The position numbers and the translations under genes were made by a program. This document shows, piece after piece, positions 1-5,339 of a stretch of DNA of 5,803 bases (position 1 is its first letter; the number at the start of each line of letters is the position of its first letter). The notes below the pieces were generated by a model, which searched no databases, was not told where the DNA came from, and saw only the letters and a list, made by a program, of their open reading frames with translations. The stretch comes from Patescibacteria group bacterium UBA1449 (GTDB lineage Bacteria > Patescibacteriota > Microgenomatia > UBA1400 > UBA1449), in assembly GCA_002335355.1 (NCBI GenBank), contig DCTD01000109.1, positions 1-5,803 on the forward strand, given 5' to 3'.

Positions 1-70
1 AGACATAGACGGGTTTTGAAGAGACCGAGATTGAGTAGATGATTTTAATTCCATAAGGGTAAACTGACAT
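1..70 (-). CDS. Possible 5' end of a leftward gene, frame undecided (partial)
   Basis: A minus-strand promoter at 86-115 points at the left edge, so a leftward gene probably begins here. Two frames stay open to the edge. One starts at 70 and reads MSVYPYGIKIIYSISVSS..., with alternating hydrophobic residues like a beta-rich or membrane-proximal segment. The other starts at 54 and reads MELKSSTQSRSLQNPSMS, which is polar. Neither has a convincing Shine-Dalgarno. I slightly prefer the start at 70 but cannot decide from so few codons, and no function can be given. The plus-strand frames of the same stretch all meet stops within the first 45 bases. Confidence 0.3.
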   Translation of the reverse strand, partial: MSVYPYGIKIIYSISVSSKPVYV

Positions 71-85
71 TTTGGTGACCCGTTC

Positions 86-115
86 ACTATACCATTTTGC
101 TATCCAAAAAAACAA
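86..115 (-). promoter_or_regulatory. Extended -10 promoter for a leftward gene
   Basis: Read on the minus strand, there is a TATAGT -10 (86-91) preceded by TGG, giving the extended -10 form TGnTATAGT. An 18-base spacer separates it from a partial -35, TTGTTT (110-115). Initiation would fall near position 79, about 9-25 bases before the two candidate start codons at 70 and 54. It lies back to back with the plus-strand promoter at 157-165, so 55-195 is a divergent regulatory region. Confidence 0.45.
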
Positions 116-156
116 GCCCAAAACAACGATAAAAATGTATTTATCTTCAGAAATAT

Positions 157-165
157 TGTTATAAT
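157..165 (+). promoter_or_regulatory. Extended -10 promoter upstream of the 381-aa gene
   Basis: TGTTATAAT is a perfect TATAAT (160-165) with the TGn extension at 157-159. The -35 region about 17 bases upstream is poor, as is common with extended -10 promoters. Transcription would begin near 172-173, giving a leader of about 23 AT-rich bases with no Shine-Dalgarno before the ATG at 196. A second -10-like hexamer, TATAAC at 184-189, lies only six bases before the ATG and could give a leaderless message instead. Confidence 0.5.
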
Positions 166-195
166 CTCAGCCATATAAATTTTTATAACTGATTT

Positions 196-1341
196 ATGAA
201 TAAAGAAATTCAAGGAAGTTTATCCCGCATTCATTCTTTGCTTGATGATATAGGTGGTAATTGTGATATTGAACTTGCAGGTGTCCGTCACCATGGTAAA
301 CCTCCTACTAGACTTATTAAACATGCACAATCCGCTGATGTGGTTACCTTAGAACTAACTAGAGGAGTTGTCCAAGCTGGCTTGGCTGGTCAGAATAGTA
401 ACCTGTTTAGAAAAAATCCTTTTTGGGGCAAATTGGTTGAATCTTTAGGTGAGTACCGTGAAAAAAAGAAAGTTAGAGGTATCGAAGTCAACCAAAGTCC
501 TCGTATTGCCTGGAAAAGATTAAACTTGCATTTTGGCTCAATTGCTCTGGCACCAACCAGATACTGTATAGAGGTACCCGCTCATGAGGTTGAAAGTGCA
601 GCAGAGTTTCTGCAGGATGAAGAACTAGTGACACTTCAAAAAAATAAATGGCTGATAGCATCTGGTGTAAAAATGTATCACAACGTCCAAAACAGGATCT
701 CAGAAAGTTTAACAAAAAAAGTATGTAAAGGCTTTCCTGTACCATTATCAGAATCCTTAGCATTAGTTGCATTTAACAAAACTGTTGACTCTACTGAATC
801 CTTTGAAGTTACATTTATTGTTCAACCACACCATTCAGTACTGCAGTCCGTTGAGGAGATCTCAAAATTACTTCAGCACTACGGTTATCTTTCAGCCCGT
901 GATATTTCAGAGACAATTCCAAACGCACTTTTACCTTATTTTTTTTCTCCAGTTGAGTTATCAGAGGCTGAAGAAATTGCATATTTTACTAAGCAGTATA
1001 TCCGTACAGACAGAAAATCTAATCAAAAGCATTTTGGAGTTATACACATAGGAGGAGCTTTTCACACAAATGTCATTGCTCAGGTTCTAAATGCTTCACT
1101 ACCTGAAAACAGTGAAAGGATACACATAGTAGAATGTTACTACGTTCCTGATAACAAACATAAAGATCCATTTTTTACCTATTTTTTAGACCATATTCCC
1201 TTAAGTGAACGTTTAAAAGCAGCAAGGATTGTTGATAATGAAACAGAGCTTGATACTGACTTGATAGTGTCACATGTCAGAAAAGCAATTGAATTACCTC
1301 AGTTTGAAGACTGTATCTTGAGTAGAAGAAAAAGAAGATAA
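196..1341 (+). CDS. Hypothetical soluble protein, possible distant TraB/ChaN/EreA-superfamily hydrolase
   Basis: This is a complete 381-residue protein with no signal peptide or evident membrane helix. The N-terminal part (about residues 25-54) has a strand ending in GVRHHG (29-34), a helix, and then ADVVTLEL (47-54). This arrangement of a histidine after the first strand and a glutamate at the end of the second recalls the TraB/PrgY, ChaN and erythromycin-esterase superfamily, whose active site uses such His and Glu residues. A second motif, HFGVIHIGGAFHTN (279-292), could match the later strand-His segment of that fold. The middle (about 115-270) is unassigned, and the tail is basic (SRRKRR). 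The match is motif-level only; the protein could belong to an undescribed family. The start is the first ATG after the promoter, without a Shine-Dalgarno. It ends in TAA and converges with prfB 85 bases away. Confidence 0.8.
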   Translation: MNKEIQGSLSRIHSLLDDIGGNCDIELAGVRHHGKPPTRLIKHAQSADVVTLELTRGVVQAGLAGQNSNLFRKNPFWGKLVESLGEYREKKKVRGIEVNQSPRIAWKRLNLHFGSIALAPTRYCIEVPAHEVESAAEFLQDEELVTLQKNKWLIASGVKMYHNVQNRISESLTKKVCKGFPVPLSESLALVAFNKTVDSTESFEVTFIVQPHHSVLQSVEEISKLLQHYGYLSARDISETIPNALLPYFFSPVELSEAEEIAYFTKQYIRTDRKSNQKHFGVIHIGGAFHTNVIAQVLNASLPENSERIHIVECYYVPDNKHKDPFFTYFLDHIPLSERLKAARIVDNETELDTDLIVSHVRKAIELPQFEDCILSRRKRR

Positions 1342-1386
1342 CATCTAATTAGTAACACAATCTTTAAAAAGATTTACTGTTCTCAC

Positions 1387-1406
1387 TAAAACTAAGTTTT
1401 ATTTTT
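1387..1406 (+). terminator. Weak terminator-like hairpin after the 381-aa gene
   Basis: TAAAAC (1387-1392) pairs with GTTTTA (1396-1401) around a TAA loop and is followed by five T residues (1402-1406). The stem has only one G-C pair, so it is thermodynamically weak. It has terminator form only on the plus strand, which is the right orientation for the gene ending at 1341. It may simply be AT-rich spacer between convergent genes. Confidence 0.25.
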
Positions 1407-1426
1407 AAAATAACAATACATGGTTT

Positions 1427-2512
1427 CTATAGTCTTACTTCTGCTTGGATAAATAGTTCCAAATCCCCTCCTAATACCCCAGTGGTATCTGACGTTTCTA
1501 CTCCTGTACGCAAATCTTTGACCATCTGGTAAGGATGCAACACATATGATCTGATCTGGTTGCCCCAGCCATGGACTTTATGTTCACCCTTAATGGCAGC
1601 AACTTCATCTTTCCGCTTCTGTTCTTCAATTTCCCAGAGTTTTGCTTTTAACAGCTGCATGGCAATCTTGCGGTTTTGTTCCTGAAAACGTTGGGTTTGA
1701 GACTCAACCACTATGCCCGTTGGTTTATGTCTGATTCTAACTGCCGTTGAGACTTTATTGACATTCTGGCCTCCATGCCCACCTGAACGGTAGGCTTCAA
1801 ACTCAATATCGTCTTCGTTAATGCTTACATCAACCGTGTCATCAAGCAACGGTAATACCTCGACCCCGGCAAATGAGGTTTGCCTAAGGTTATCGGCATT
1901 AAATGGTGAAAGACGTACTAATCGGTGTGTCCCTTGTTCACCTTTAAGATAGCCATACGCATACCGCCCCTCAACAATGTAGGTAGCACTTTTGATTCCA
2001 GCTTCATCACCTGTCCGCTCATCAACTAAAGTGGTTTTCCAACCTTTTTTTTCAAAATACATCACATACATCCGCTGCAGCATCTGTGCCCAGTCACAGG
2101 CTTCAGTCCCACCCTGTCCGGCATGGATTGAGAAGATGGCATCATTGGCATCATAAGGCAAAGAAAAATAGGTAGCAAGCTCTAAAGTATCAAGAAGTTT
2201 TTGGGCTGTTCTTAAGTCATCTTGGAGTAACTGCTGATCAAACAGAGAGAGTTCTTCGGCAAATAGGTCAAGCGTCTGCAACCCCTCATCAGTAAGTTTC
2301 ATGATCTGCTCGACTGTTTCCACATCGTCTTTGAGCTGATTAAGCGTCCGCATTTTTTGCTGGGCTGTCATGGGATCATCCCAAAATGTTTGGCTTGAAG
2401 CTTCCTGCTCTAACTCAGTAATCTGATGCTTCTTTTGCTCAATATCGAGTTTCTTAACTAAAGCAGTCGCTTTTTGTTTAATATCCTGGAAACTTTGTTT
2501 AAGTTCTTGCAT
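1427..2512 (-). CDS. prfB: Peptide chain release factor 2 (RF2)
   Basis: RF2 recognises UGA and UAA stop codons on the ribosome and triggers hydrolysis of peptidyl-tRNA. The 361-residue length fits the family. An N-terminal coiled-coil region (about 1-110) precedes the conserved core at [15 protein letters not shown] (131-145). The stop-codon reading tripeptide SPF, specific for RF2, is at 202-204 in HRLVRLSPF, and the catalytic GGQ is at 247-249 in [13 protein letters not shown]. Its glutamine is normally methylated by PrmC. The C-terminal end, [18 protein letters not shown], is typical. Unlike E. coli prfB there is no in-frame UGA near codon 23: codons 22-23 are CTC GAT, so the gene is one uninterrupted frame and lacks the autoregulatory +1 frameshift. 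The ATG has no Shine-Dalgarno; it follows the 156-aa gene by 12 bases, with a TACAAT -10-like box in between. The gene ends in TAG. Confidence 0.98.
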   Translation of the reverse strand: MQELKQSFQDIKQKATALVKKLDIEQKKHQITELEQEASSQTFWDDPMTAQQKMRTLNQLKDDVETVEQIMKLTDEGLQTLDLFAEELSLFDQQLLQDDLRTAQKLLDTLELATYFSLPYDANDAIFSIHAGQGGTEACDWAQMLQRMYVMYFEKKGWKTTLVDERTGDEAGIKSATYIVEGRYAYGYLKGEQGTHRLVRLSPFNADNLRQTSFAGVEVLPLLDDTVDVSINEDDIEFEAYRSGGHGGQNVNKVSTAVRIRHKPTGIVVESQTQRFQEQNRKIAMQLLKAKLWEIEEQKRKDEVAAIKGEHKVHGWGNQIRSYVLHPYQMVKDLRTGVETSDTTGVLGGDLELFIQAEVRL

Positions 2513-2518
2513 GAGGTT

Positions 2519-2527
2519 ATTGTATCA
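2519..2527 (-). promoter_or_regulatory. Extended -10 at the prfB start, built on the upstream stop codon
   Basis: On the minus strand the sequence TGATACAAT joins the TGA stop codon of the 156-aa gene (2525-2527) to a TACAAT hexamer (2519-2524). This has the form of an extended -10 (TGn plus a 5/6 match). The hexamer ends six bases before the prfB ATG, which is the spacing of a leaderless promoter. There is no good -35 at 16-18 bases. If it is not active, prfB would depend on read-through and coupling from the gene 12 bases upstream. Confidence 0.35.
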
Positions 2528-2995
2528 TTGGCCTTGACTGCTACTTGAGGCAATAGGCTGTTCTCCTAACCAACTCTGGCAGATTTGGCGATACATTTCT
2601 TTCCTGATTTCTTGTTTTATCGCTTCTAATTGGGCTGCCGGCAAATTGTTAATCTCAGTAATCGTTTCGTTAACACTTTGTTCAACAACCTCAGAAGCAG
2701 CTTGTTGAGGATTGCCACCAACTGCTAATCCTAAAACTGTCTCGTTTATAGGCAGGTCAGATTTTTCTATCCTATCTGCAAATTCAACCGTTTTCTTGGT
2801 TACCTCAGGACCAATATTTCCGGCTGCATCCCAAGTTGAACCCAGAACTTGTCCAAAAAGCGGCAGTTTTTTAACCGGTTCAATGACGGTTATTTCCAAG
2901 GGTTGAGGGAAAAATAACCTACCAACCACAAGAATGATTAAAAGTAACAGCAAACTGTTTTTGAGGATGACTAAAAGTACTTTTACGACTAACAT
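2525..2995 (-). CDS. Hypothetical membrane-anchored protein upstream of prfB
   Basis: This complete 156-residue protein matches no family I recognise. Residues 5-29 form one strongly hydrophobic segment rich in Leu/Ile/Val, broken only by K11 and N13; it could be a membrane anchor or an uncleaved signal. It is followed by a short beta-like stretch (LEITVIEPVKKLPLFGQVLG, 33-52). The rest is predicted largely helical and polar, including a stretch rich in Glu, Gln and Asn (about 99-140), and ends in a Ser/Gln tail. The topology suggests one anchor with an extracytoplasmic helical domain. An in-frame TAG lies two codons upstream, so the ATG at 2995 is the first possible ATG start; no Shine-Dalgarno precedes it. 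The gene ends in TGA 12 bases before prfB and follows the 58-aa membrane gene by 63 bases, so the three probably form one transcription unit. Nothing links its function to release factor activity. Confidence 0.8.
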   Translation of the reverse strand: MLVVKVLLVILKNSLLLLLIILVVGRLFFPQPLEITVIEPVKKLPLFGQVLGSTWDAAGNIGPEVTKKTVEFADRIEKSDLPINETVLGLAVGGNPQQAASEVVEQSVNETITEINNLPAAQLEAIKQEIRKEMYRQICQSWLGEQPIASSSSQGQ

Positions 2996-3058
2996 TGTCT
3001 ATAGTCTATCATTTTTTTCACTCTTCCTAAACGGAACCGCTGCAGAGTAACCATGTAT

Positions 3059-3235
3059 CTAGTTAGTCTTTTTCCGAAACCACAATCCCCAAAATACCAA
3101 CCACAAAACCGTAAACGAAGTTACAAGCCACTCCTGCCAGACTTCTTTCTCTCCAACCATAATGTCATGGGCTGCAAACATAAATATGAACAAAAAAAGT
3201 ATTGTTGTGAAAAAGAAGACAATTTTTGCCACCAT
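3059..3235 (-). CDS. Small two-helix membrane protein, 58 residues
   Basis: This frame is short but reads as a convincing small membrane protein. It starts MVAKIVFFF and has a first hydrophobic helix at about residues 4-22. A polar linker follows, HDIMVGEKEVWQEW (23-36). A second, tryptophan-rich helix spans about 37-53, and a basic end (FRKKTN) is consistent with the termini lying on the cytoplasmic side. I do not recognise a family. It starts at an ATG without Shine-Dalgarno and ends in TAG, 63 bases before the 156-aa gene on the same strand. The opposing plus-strand frame over this stretch has an improbable composition and is taken as its shadow. The function could be that of a small membrane subunit or regulator, but nothing in the sequence shows which. 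Confidence 0.65.
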   Translation of the reverse strand: MVAKIVFFFTTILFLFIFMFAAHDIMVGEKEVWQEWLVTSFTVLWLVFWGLWFRKKTN

Positions 3236-3241
3236 ACCGTT

Positions 3242-3291
3242 ATTATCTATTTATTAACAATAACTATATGAAAGTTTAGTCAATTAAACAA
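3242..3291 (-). promoter_or_regulatory. Candidate promoter(s) of the 58-aa / 156-aa / prfB cluster
   Basis: On the minus strand, TTGTTT (3286-3291) and TATAGT (3263-3268) are separated by exactly 17 bases, a plausible sigma-70-type promoter with a 5/6 -10. It would give a leader of about 20 bases before the ATG at 3235. A TTGACT at 3278-3283 overlaps this region but has no -10 at the right distance. A second -10-like box, GATAAT (3242-3247), lies six bases before the ATG and would give a leaderless transcript. The start has no Shine-Dalgarno. Confidence 0.4.
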
Positions 3292-3298
3292 TGCTCTC

Positions 3299-3327
3299 TT
3301 GACATAACAAACAATTTCACATACAGT
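3299..3327 (+). promoter_or_regulatory. Near-consensus promoter with leaderless spacing
   Basis: A perfect -35, TTGACA (3299-3304), is followed by a 17-base spacer and the -10 TACAGT (3322-3327). The -10 ends only eight bases before the ATG at 3336, so transcription should begin at or within a few bases of the start codon. There is no Shine-Dalgarno between them. It is back to back with the leftward promoter region at 3242-3291, with about 100 bases separating the two divergent start codons. Confidence 0.7.
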
Positions 3328-3335
3328 TTTGGTAT

Positions 3336-4043
3336 ATGCCAGGTGAAACTTATACTCCAGAATCAGTTCGGAAATCAGCTGAAAAAACAGAACCTTCACA
3401 TTCTTCAGGTACACAACAAAGTGGAGGAATAACAAGAAGAAAGTTTCTAGGAATTCTTGGTGTAGGTATAGCTGGTACGTTCTTAAATCGAGTAGCAGGA
3501 AATCCAGTCGGTGAAGTAATGGGAAACGCAGGAAAAACAGTTAGTGACGGATTTGATAAAGCCGGTGATGCAGCTTTAAGCGGAGTAAGAGACAGTGCAA
3601 AAAACATAGCTGATACTGCCTCAACAATTGCCTCAAACACGGAAGAAATTCGTCAAAGAATGAACAGAAAAGATAGAAGTCCTATTAATCCAGATATCCC
3701 ACCATCAGAATATCTGATTGACACAGCTATAGTATCTCCACAAGAAGTACGGCTAAGAAATGATGTTACTACTAGTAACCGCGAAAATATTGTAAATAAG
3801 ATTATTGGGAACAAAATTAATCTTAACAAGAGCTTCTATGCTGTTGAAGTATATGGATATCCTGTTAGTCAAGAAAAATTTGTAGTAGGAAATGAAAAAT
3901 ATGACCCCTGGCTTCAATTCTACGAAAGATTTACTGACAAAAATGGAAAAGAAGAATATAAACCAATAACTTACAAAGATGAAAGTGGAAAAGAGAACTA
4001 CGTATATGTCCACTATTCACTTGCAAAAAGAGCTGATAAGTAA
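3336..4043 (+). CDS. Hypothetical protein with twin-arginine-like N-terminal membrane signal
   Basis: This is a complete 235-residue protein. A polar leader of about 31 residues precedes ITRRKFLGILGVGIAG (32-47), which fits the Tat consensus (S/T-R-R-x-F-L) followed by a mild hydrophobic stretch (37-50). There is no clear A-x-A cleavage site, so it may stay anchored. Residues 60-108 form a long Ala/Gly/Asp/Lys-rich amphipathic helix (AGKTVSDGFDKAGDAALSGV...). The C-terminal region (about 120-235) is more globular, rich in Tyr, Asn and Lys, with aromatic strands (SFYAVEVYGYPV, ENYVYVHYSLA). I recognise no family or catalytic motif and only one structural theme: export or anchoring by a twin-arginine-type signal. 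An in-frame TGA lies 12 codons upstream, and the ATG at 3336 is the first one after it. The gene ends in TAA and converges with the propeller gene across 24 bases. Confidence 0.75.
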   Translation: MPGETYTPESVRKSAEKTEPSHSSGTQQSGGITRRKFLGILGVGIAGTFLNRVAGNPVGEVMGNAGKTVSDGFDKAGDAALSGVRDSAKNIADTASTIASNTEEIRQRMNRKDRSPINPDIPPSEYLIDTAIVSPQEVRLRNDVTTSNRENIVNKIIGNKINLNKSFYAVEVYGYPVSQEKFVVGNEKYDPWLQFYERFTDKNGKEEYKPITYKDESGKENYVYVHYSLAKRADK

Positions 4044-4067
4044 TTGACTTGTAAAAAAAACACTACC

Positions 4068-5279
4068 TTACTTCCCTCCCGCCCAAAAGGCTGCATTGTT
4101 CCCTATCTCATCTAACGGAGTAATAGTTTTTTGTGAAAAATCCAGAATTCCTTTGGTACGTTGGCAGTGGTCTTTATCCAGATACTCAATGAGTACTTGC
4201 TGATCCTGACCAAAAGTGTGGTAGGGGTATTCTAGAGCGACATTGGCACTGTATTCAGGAGAGACAAAGCTGGCCACTTTGGTTACTTTGGAATTCTCAT
4301 ATTTATACAACGAAATATCATTAGCCATGGGCAGCGGGCCATCAACTGGCTTATCTTTAAAACATGCTTCTGAAAAGGTTGTTTTCACTTGTCCCGATCC
4401 CCCCTCAATAACCAGGAAACCATCAGCTGAAACTGCTCTAAACGTTCCGCTGGAAATGGTATCGGTAACCTTTCCCTCTTCAATATTAAACAAGCTAGTG
4501 CCTTGTTGACCAGTAAATACAATAAGTTTTGTATCAGGCATAAAAGCAATGCTGAGATTAGTCACAAATACTTTCGGAAATAGATTGGGTGACTTTGTCC
4601 CATTGATAACAACACCCAAAGCAGTTGGGCTAGCACCCTTATTTGGCTCCAGGTTTTGGTAGGTAAAACCAATATATTGTGCGTCTGGACTAATAAATGG
4701 TTCATAAACCGTCATAAATGTATTGTTCGTCAATTTAATTAATTGAAGTGTTGAGAGATCATATTGATAGAGAGATCTCCGGCGATAGTTATCTTTCGCA
4801 TCACGGTCTGACGTAAACACCACATAACTCCCATCTGGTGAAACGATTGGAGGTGTATCCACCCCAAGTCCACCATCGTTTTTCTCAACCGGCACCATGA
4901 TTTTTTCAAACACTGAACCTTTTTGAATATACAAACGTTTATAACTACTTCCCTCTTTTTGCCAGTAATACAACCTCCCGTCAGCTAAGATCCCAGGTGC
5001 TTCTATTGGTGGAGTGGTGACTAAGGCAGTCACTGCTTTACTTACCGGTTCAAGAGCATAGAGTTGAGCAGCTTTCGTAAAAATGACCTGTCCGGCAATA
5101 TCAACCGGATTAATTGCCACGGTAGCATTTTGTTCTTCATTCGGATTTGGAGTTGGTAAGACAAACTGTTTTTTATCTGGCACATACCCGCCGGAATTAA
5201 GAACATACACTGTTATGGCAAAAAGCAATACTGTGATGATAACGATTAATTTGGACTGATACTCTCTAATGTTTATCAT
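4068..5279 (-). CDS. Membrane-anchored PD40/TolB-like beta-propeller protein
   Basis: This is a complete 403-residue protein. Residues 11-28 form a single N-terminal membrane helix, followed by a Pro/Asn/Glu-rich linker (about 30-56), so the bulk should face outside the membrane. The body has repeated propeller-type blades. The clearest are SPDGSYVVFTSDRD (147-160) and SPDAQYIGFTYQN (197-209), which match the PD40 (WD40-like) repeat of TolB-type propellers. Degenerate copies are MPDTKLIVFTGQQG (247-260) and ILADGRLYYWQ (97-107). Two cysteines (306 and 372) could form a disulfide. Such propellers generally bind proteins or glycans; no catalytic residues are visible and the partner is unknown. 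The start at 5279 is well supported by an AAGGA Shine-Dalgarno five bases upstream. It follows the DUF4012-type gene by 60 bases on the same strand but has its own promoter. Confidence 0.88.
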   Translation of the reverse strand: MINIREYQSKLIVIITVLLFAITVYVLNSGGYVPDKKQFVLPTPNPNEEQNATVAINPVDIAGQVIFTKAAQLYALEPVSKAVTALVTTPPIEAPGILADGRLYYWQKEGSSYKRLYIQKGSVFEKIMVPVEKNDGGLGVDTPPIVSPDGSYVVFTSDRDAKDNYRRRSLYQYDLSTLQLIKLTNNTFMTVYEPFISPDAQYIGFTYQNLEPNKGASPTALGVVINGTKSPNLFPKVFVTNLSIAFMPDTKLIVFTGQQGTSLFNIEEGKVTDTISSGTFRAVSADGFLVIEGGSGQVKTTFSEACFKDKPVDGPLPMANDISLYKYENSKVTKVASFVSPEYSANVALEYPYHTFGQDQQVLIEYLDKDHCQRTKGILDFSQKTITPLDEIGNNAAFWAGGK

Positions 5280-5284
5280 ATAAA

Positions 5285-5289
5285 TCCTT
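5285..5289 (-). promoter_or_regulatory. Shine-Dalgarno of the propeller gene
   Basis: AAGGA on the minus strand lies five bases before the ATG at 5279. It is the only clear ribosome binding site in the window and fixes this start. All other visible starts lack one. Confidence 0.8.
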
Positions 5290-5303
5290 AACTAATACCC
5301 CTA

Positions 5304-5332
5304 ATCATACTGTCTCGTTTTTACTAAGTCAA
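5304..5332 (-). promoter_or_regulatory. Strong sigma-70-type promoter for the propeller gene
   Basis: On the minus strand TTGACT (5327-5332) and TATGAT (5304-5309) each match consensus at 5 of 6 positions and are separated by the ideal 17 bases. Initiation is expected near 5297, giving a leader of about 18 bases that contains the AAGGA site. It sits wholly inside the 60-base gap after the DUF4012-type gene. The propeller gene can therefore be transcribed alone as well as by read-through. Confidence 0.7.
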
Positions 5333-5339
5333 AAGTCCA

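Noticed and set aside
488..1051. Two 94-residue frames inside the 381-aa gene (minus 488-772, plus 767-1051)
   Set aside because: Both lie within a well-supported gene and read as low-complexity hydrophobic or Ser/Phe-rich shadow translations.
2996..3058. Imperfect hairpin (ACTC...GAGT enclosing TTCC GTTTA GGAA) between the 58-aa and 156-aa genes, as a terminator
   Set aside because: On the transcribed (minus) strand it is followed by an A run rather than a T run, and the stem is broken by a large bulge.
3053..3271. 72-residue plus-strand frame (MYLVSLFPKPQ...)
   Set aside because: It lies antisense to the 58-aa membrane gene. Its Lys/Cys/His-rich composition looks like the reverse of hydrophobic codons, and it has no promoter or ribosome binding site. 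Treated as a shadow.
196..4043. Plus-strand genes (196-1341, 3336-4043) as horizontally acquired islands
   Set aside because: They look slightly more AT-rich than prfB, but spot counts of GC by line overlap between genes, and no repeats or mobility genes flank them.
4053..4090. G-rich run at the end of the propeller gene (minus strand GGGCGGGAGGG) followed by eight Ts, as a possible G-quadruplex or terminator
   Set aside because: The G runs encode the terminal Trp-Ala-Gly-Gly-Lys codons, only three full G triplets are present, and no hairpin of more than three pairs precedes the T run.
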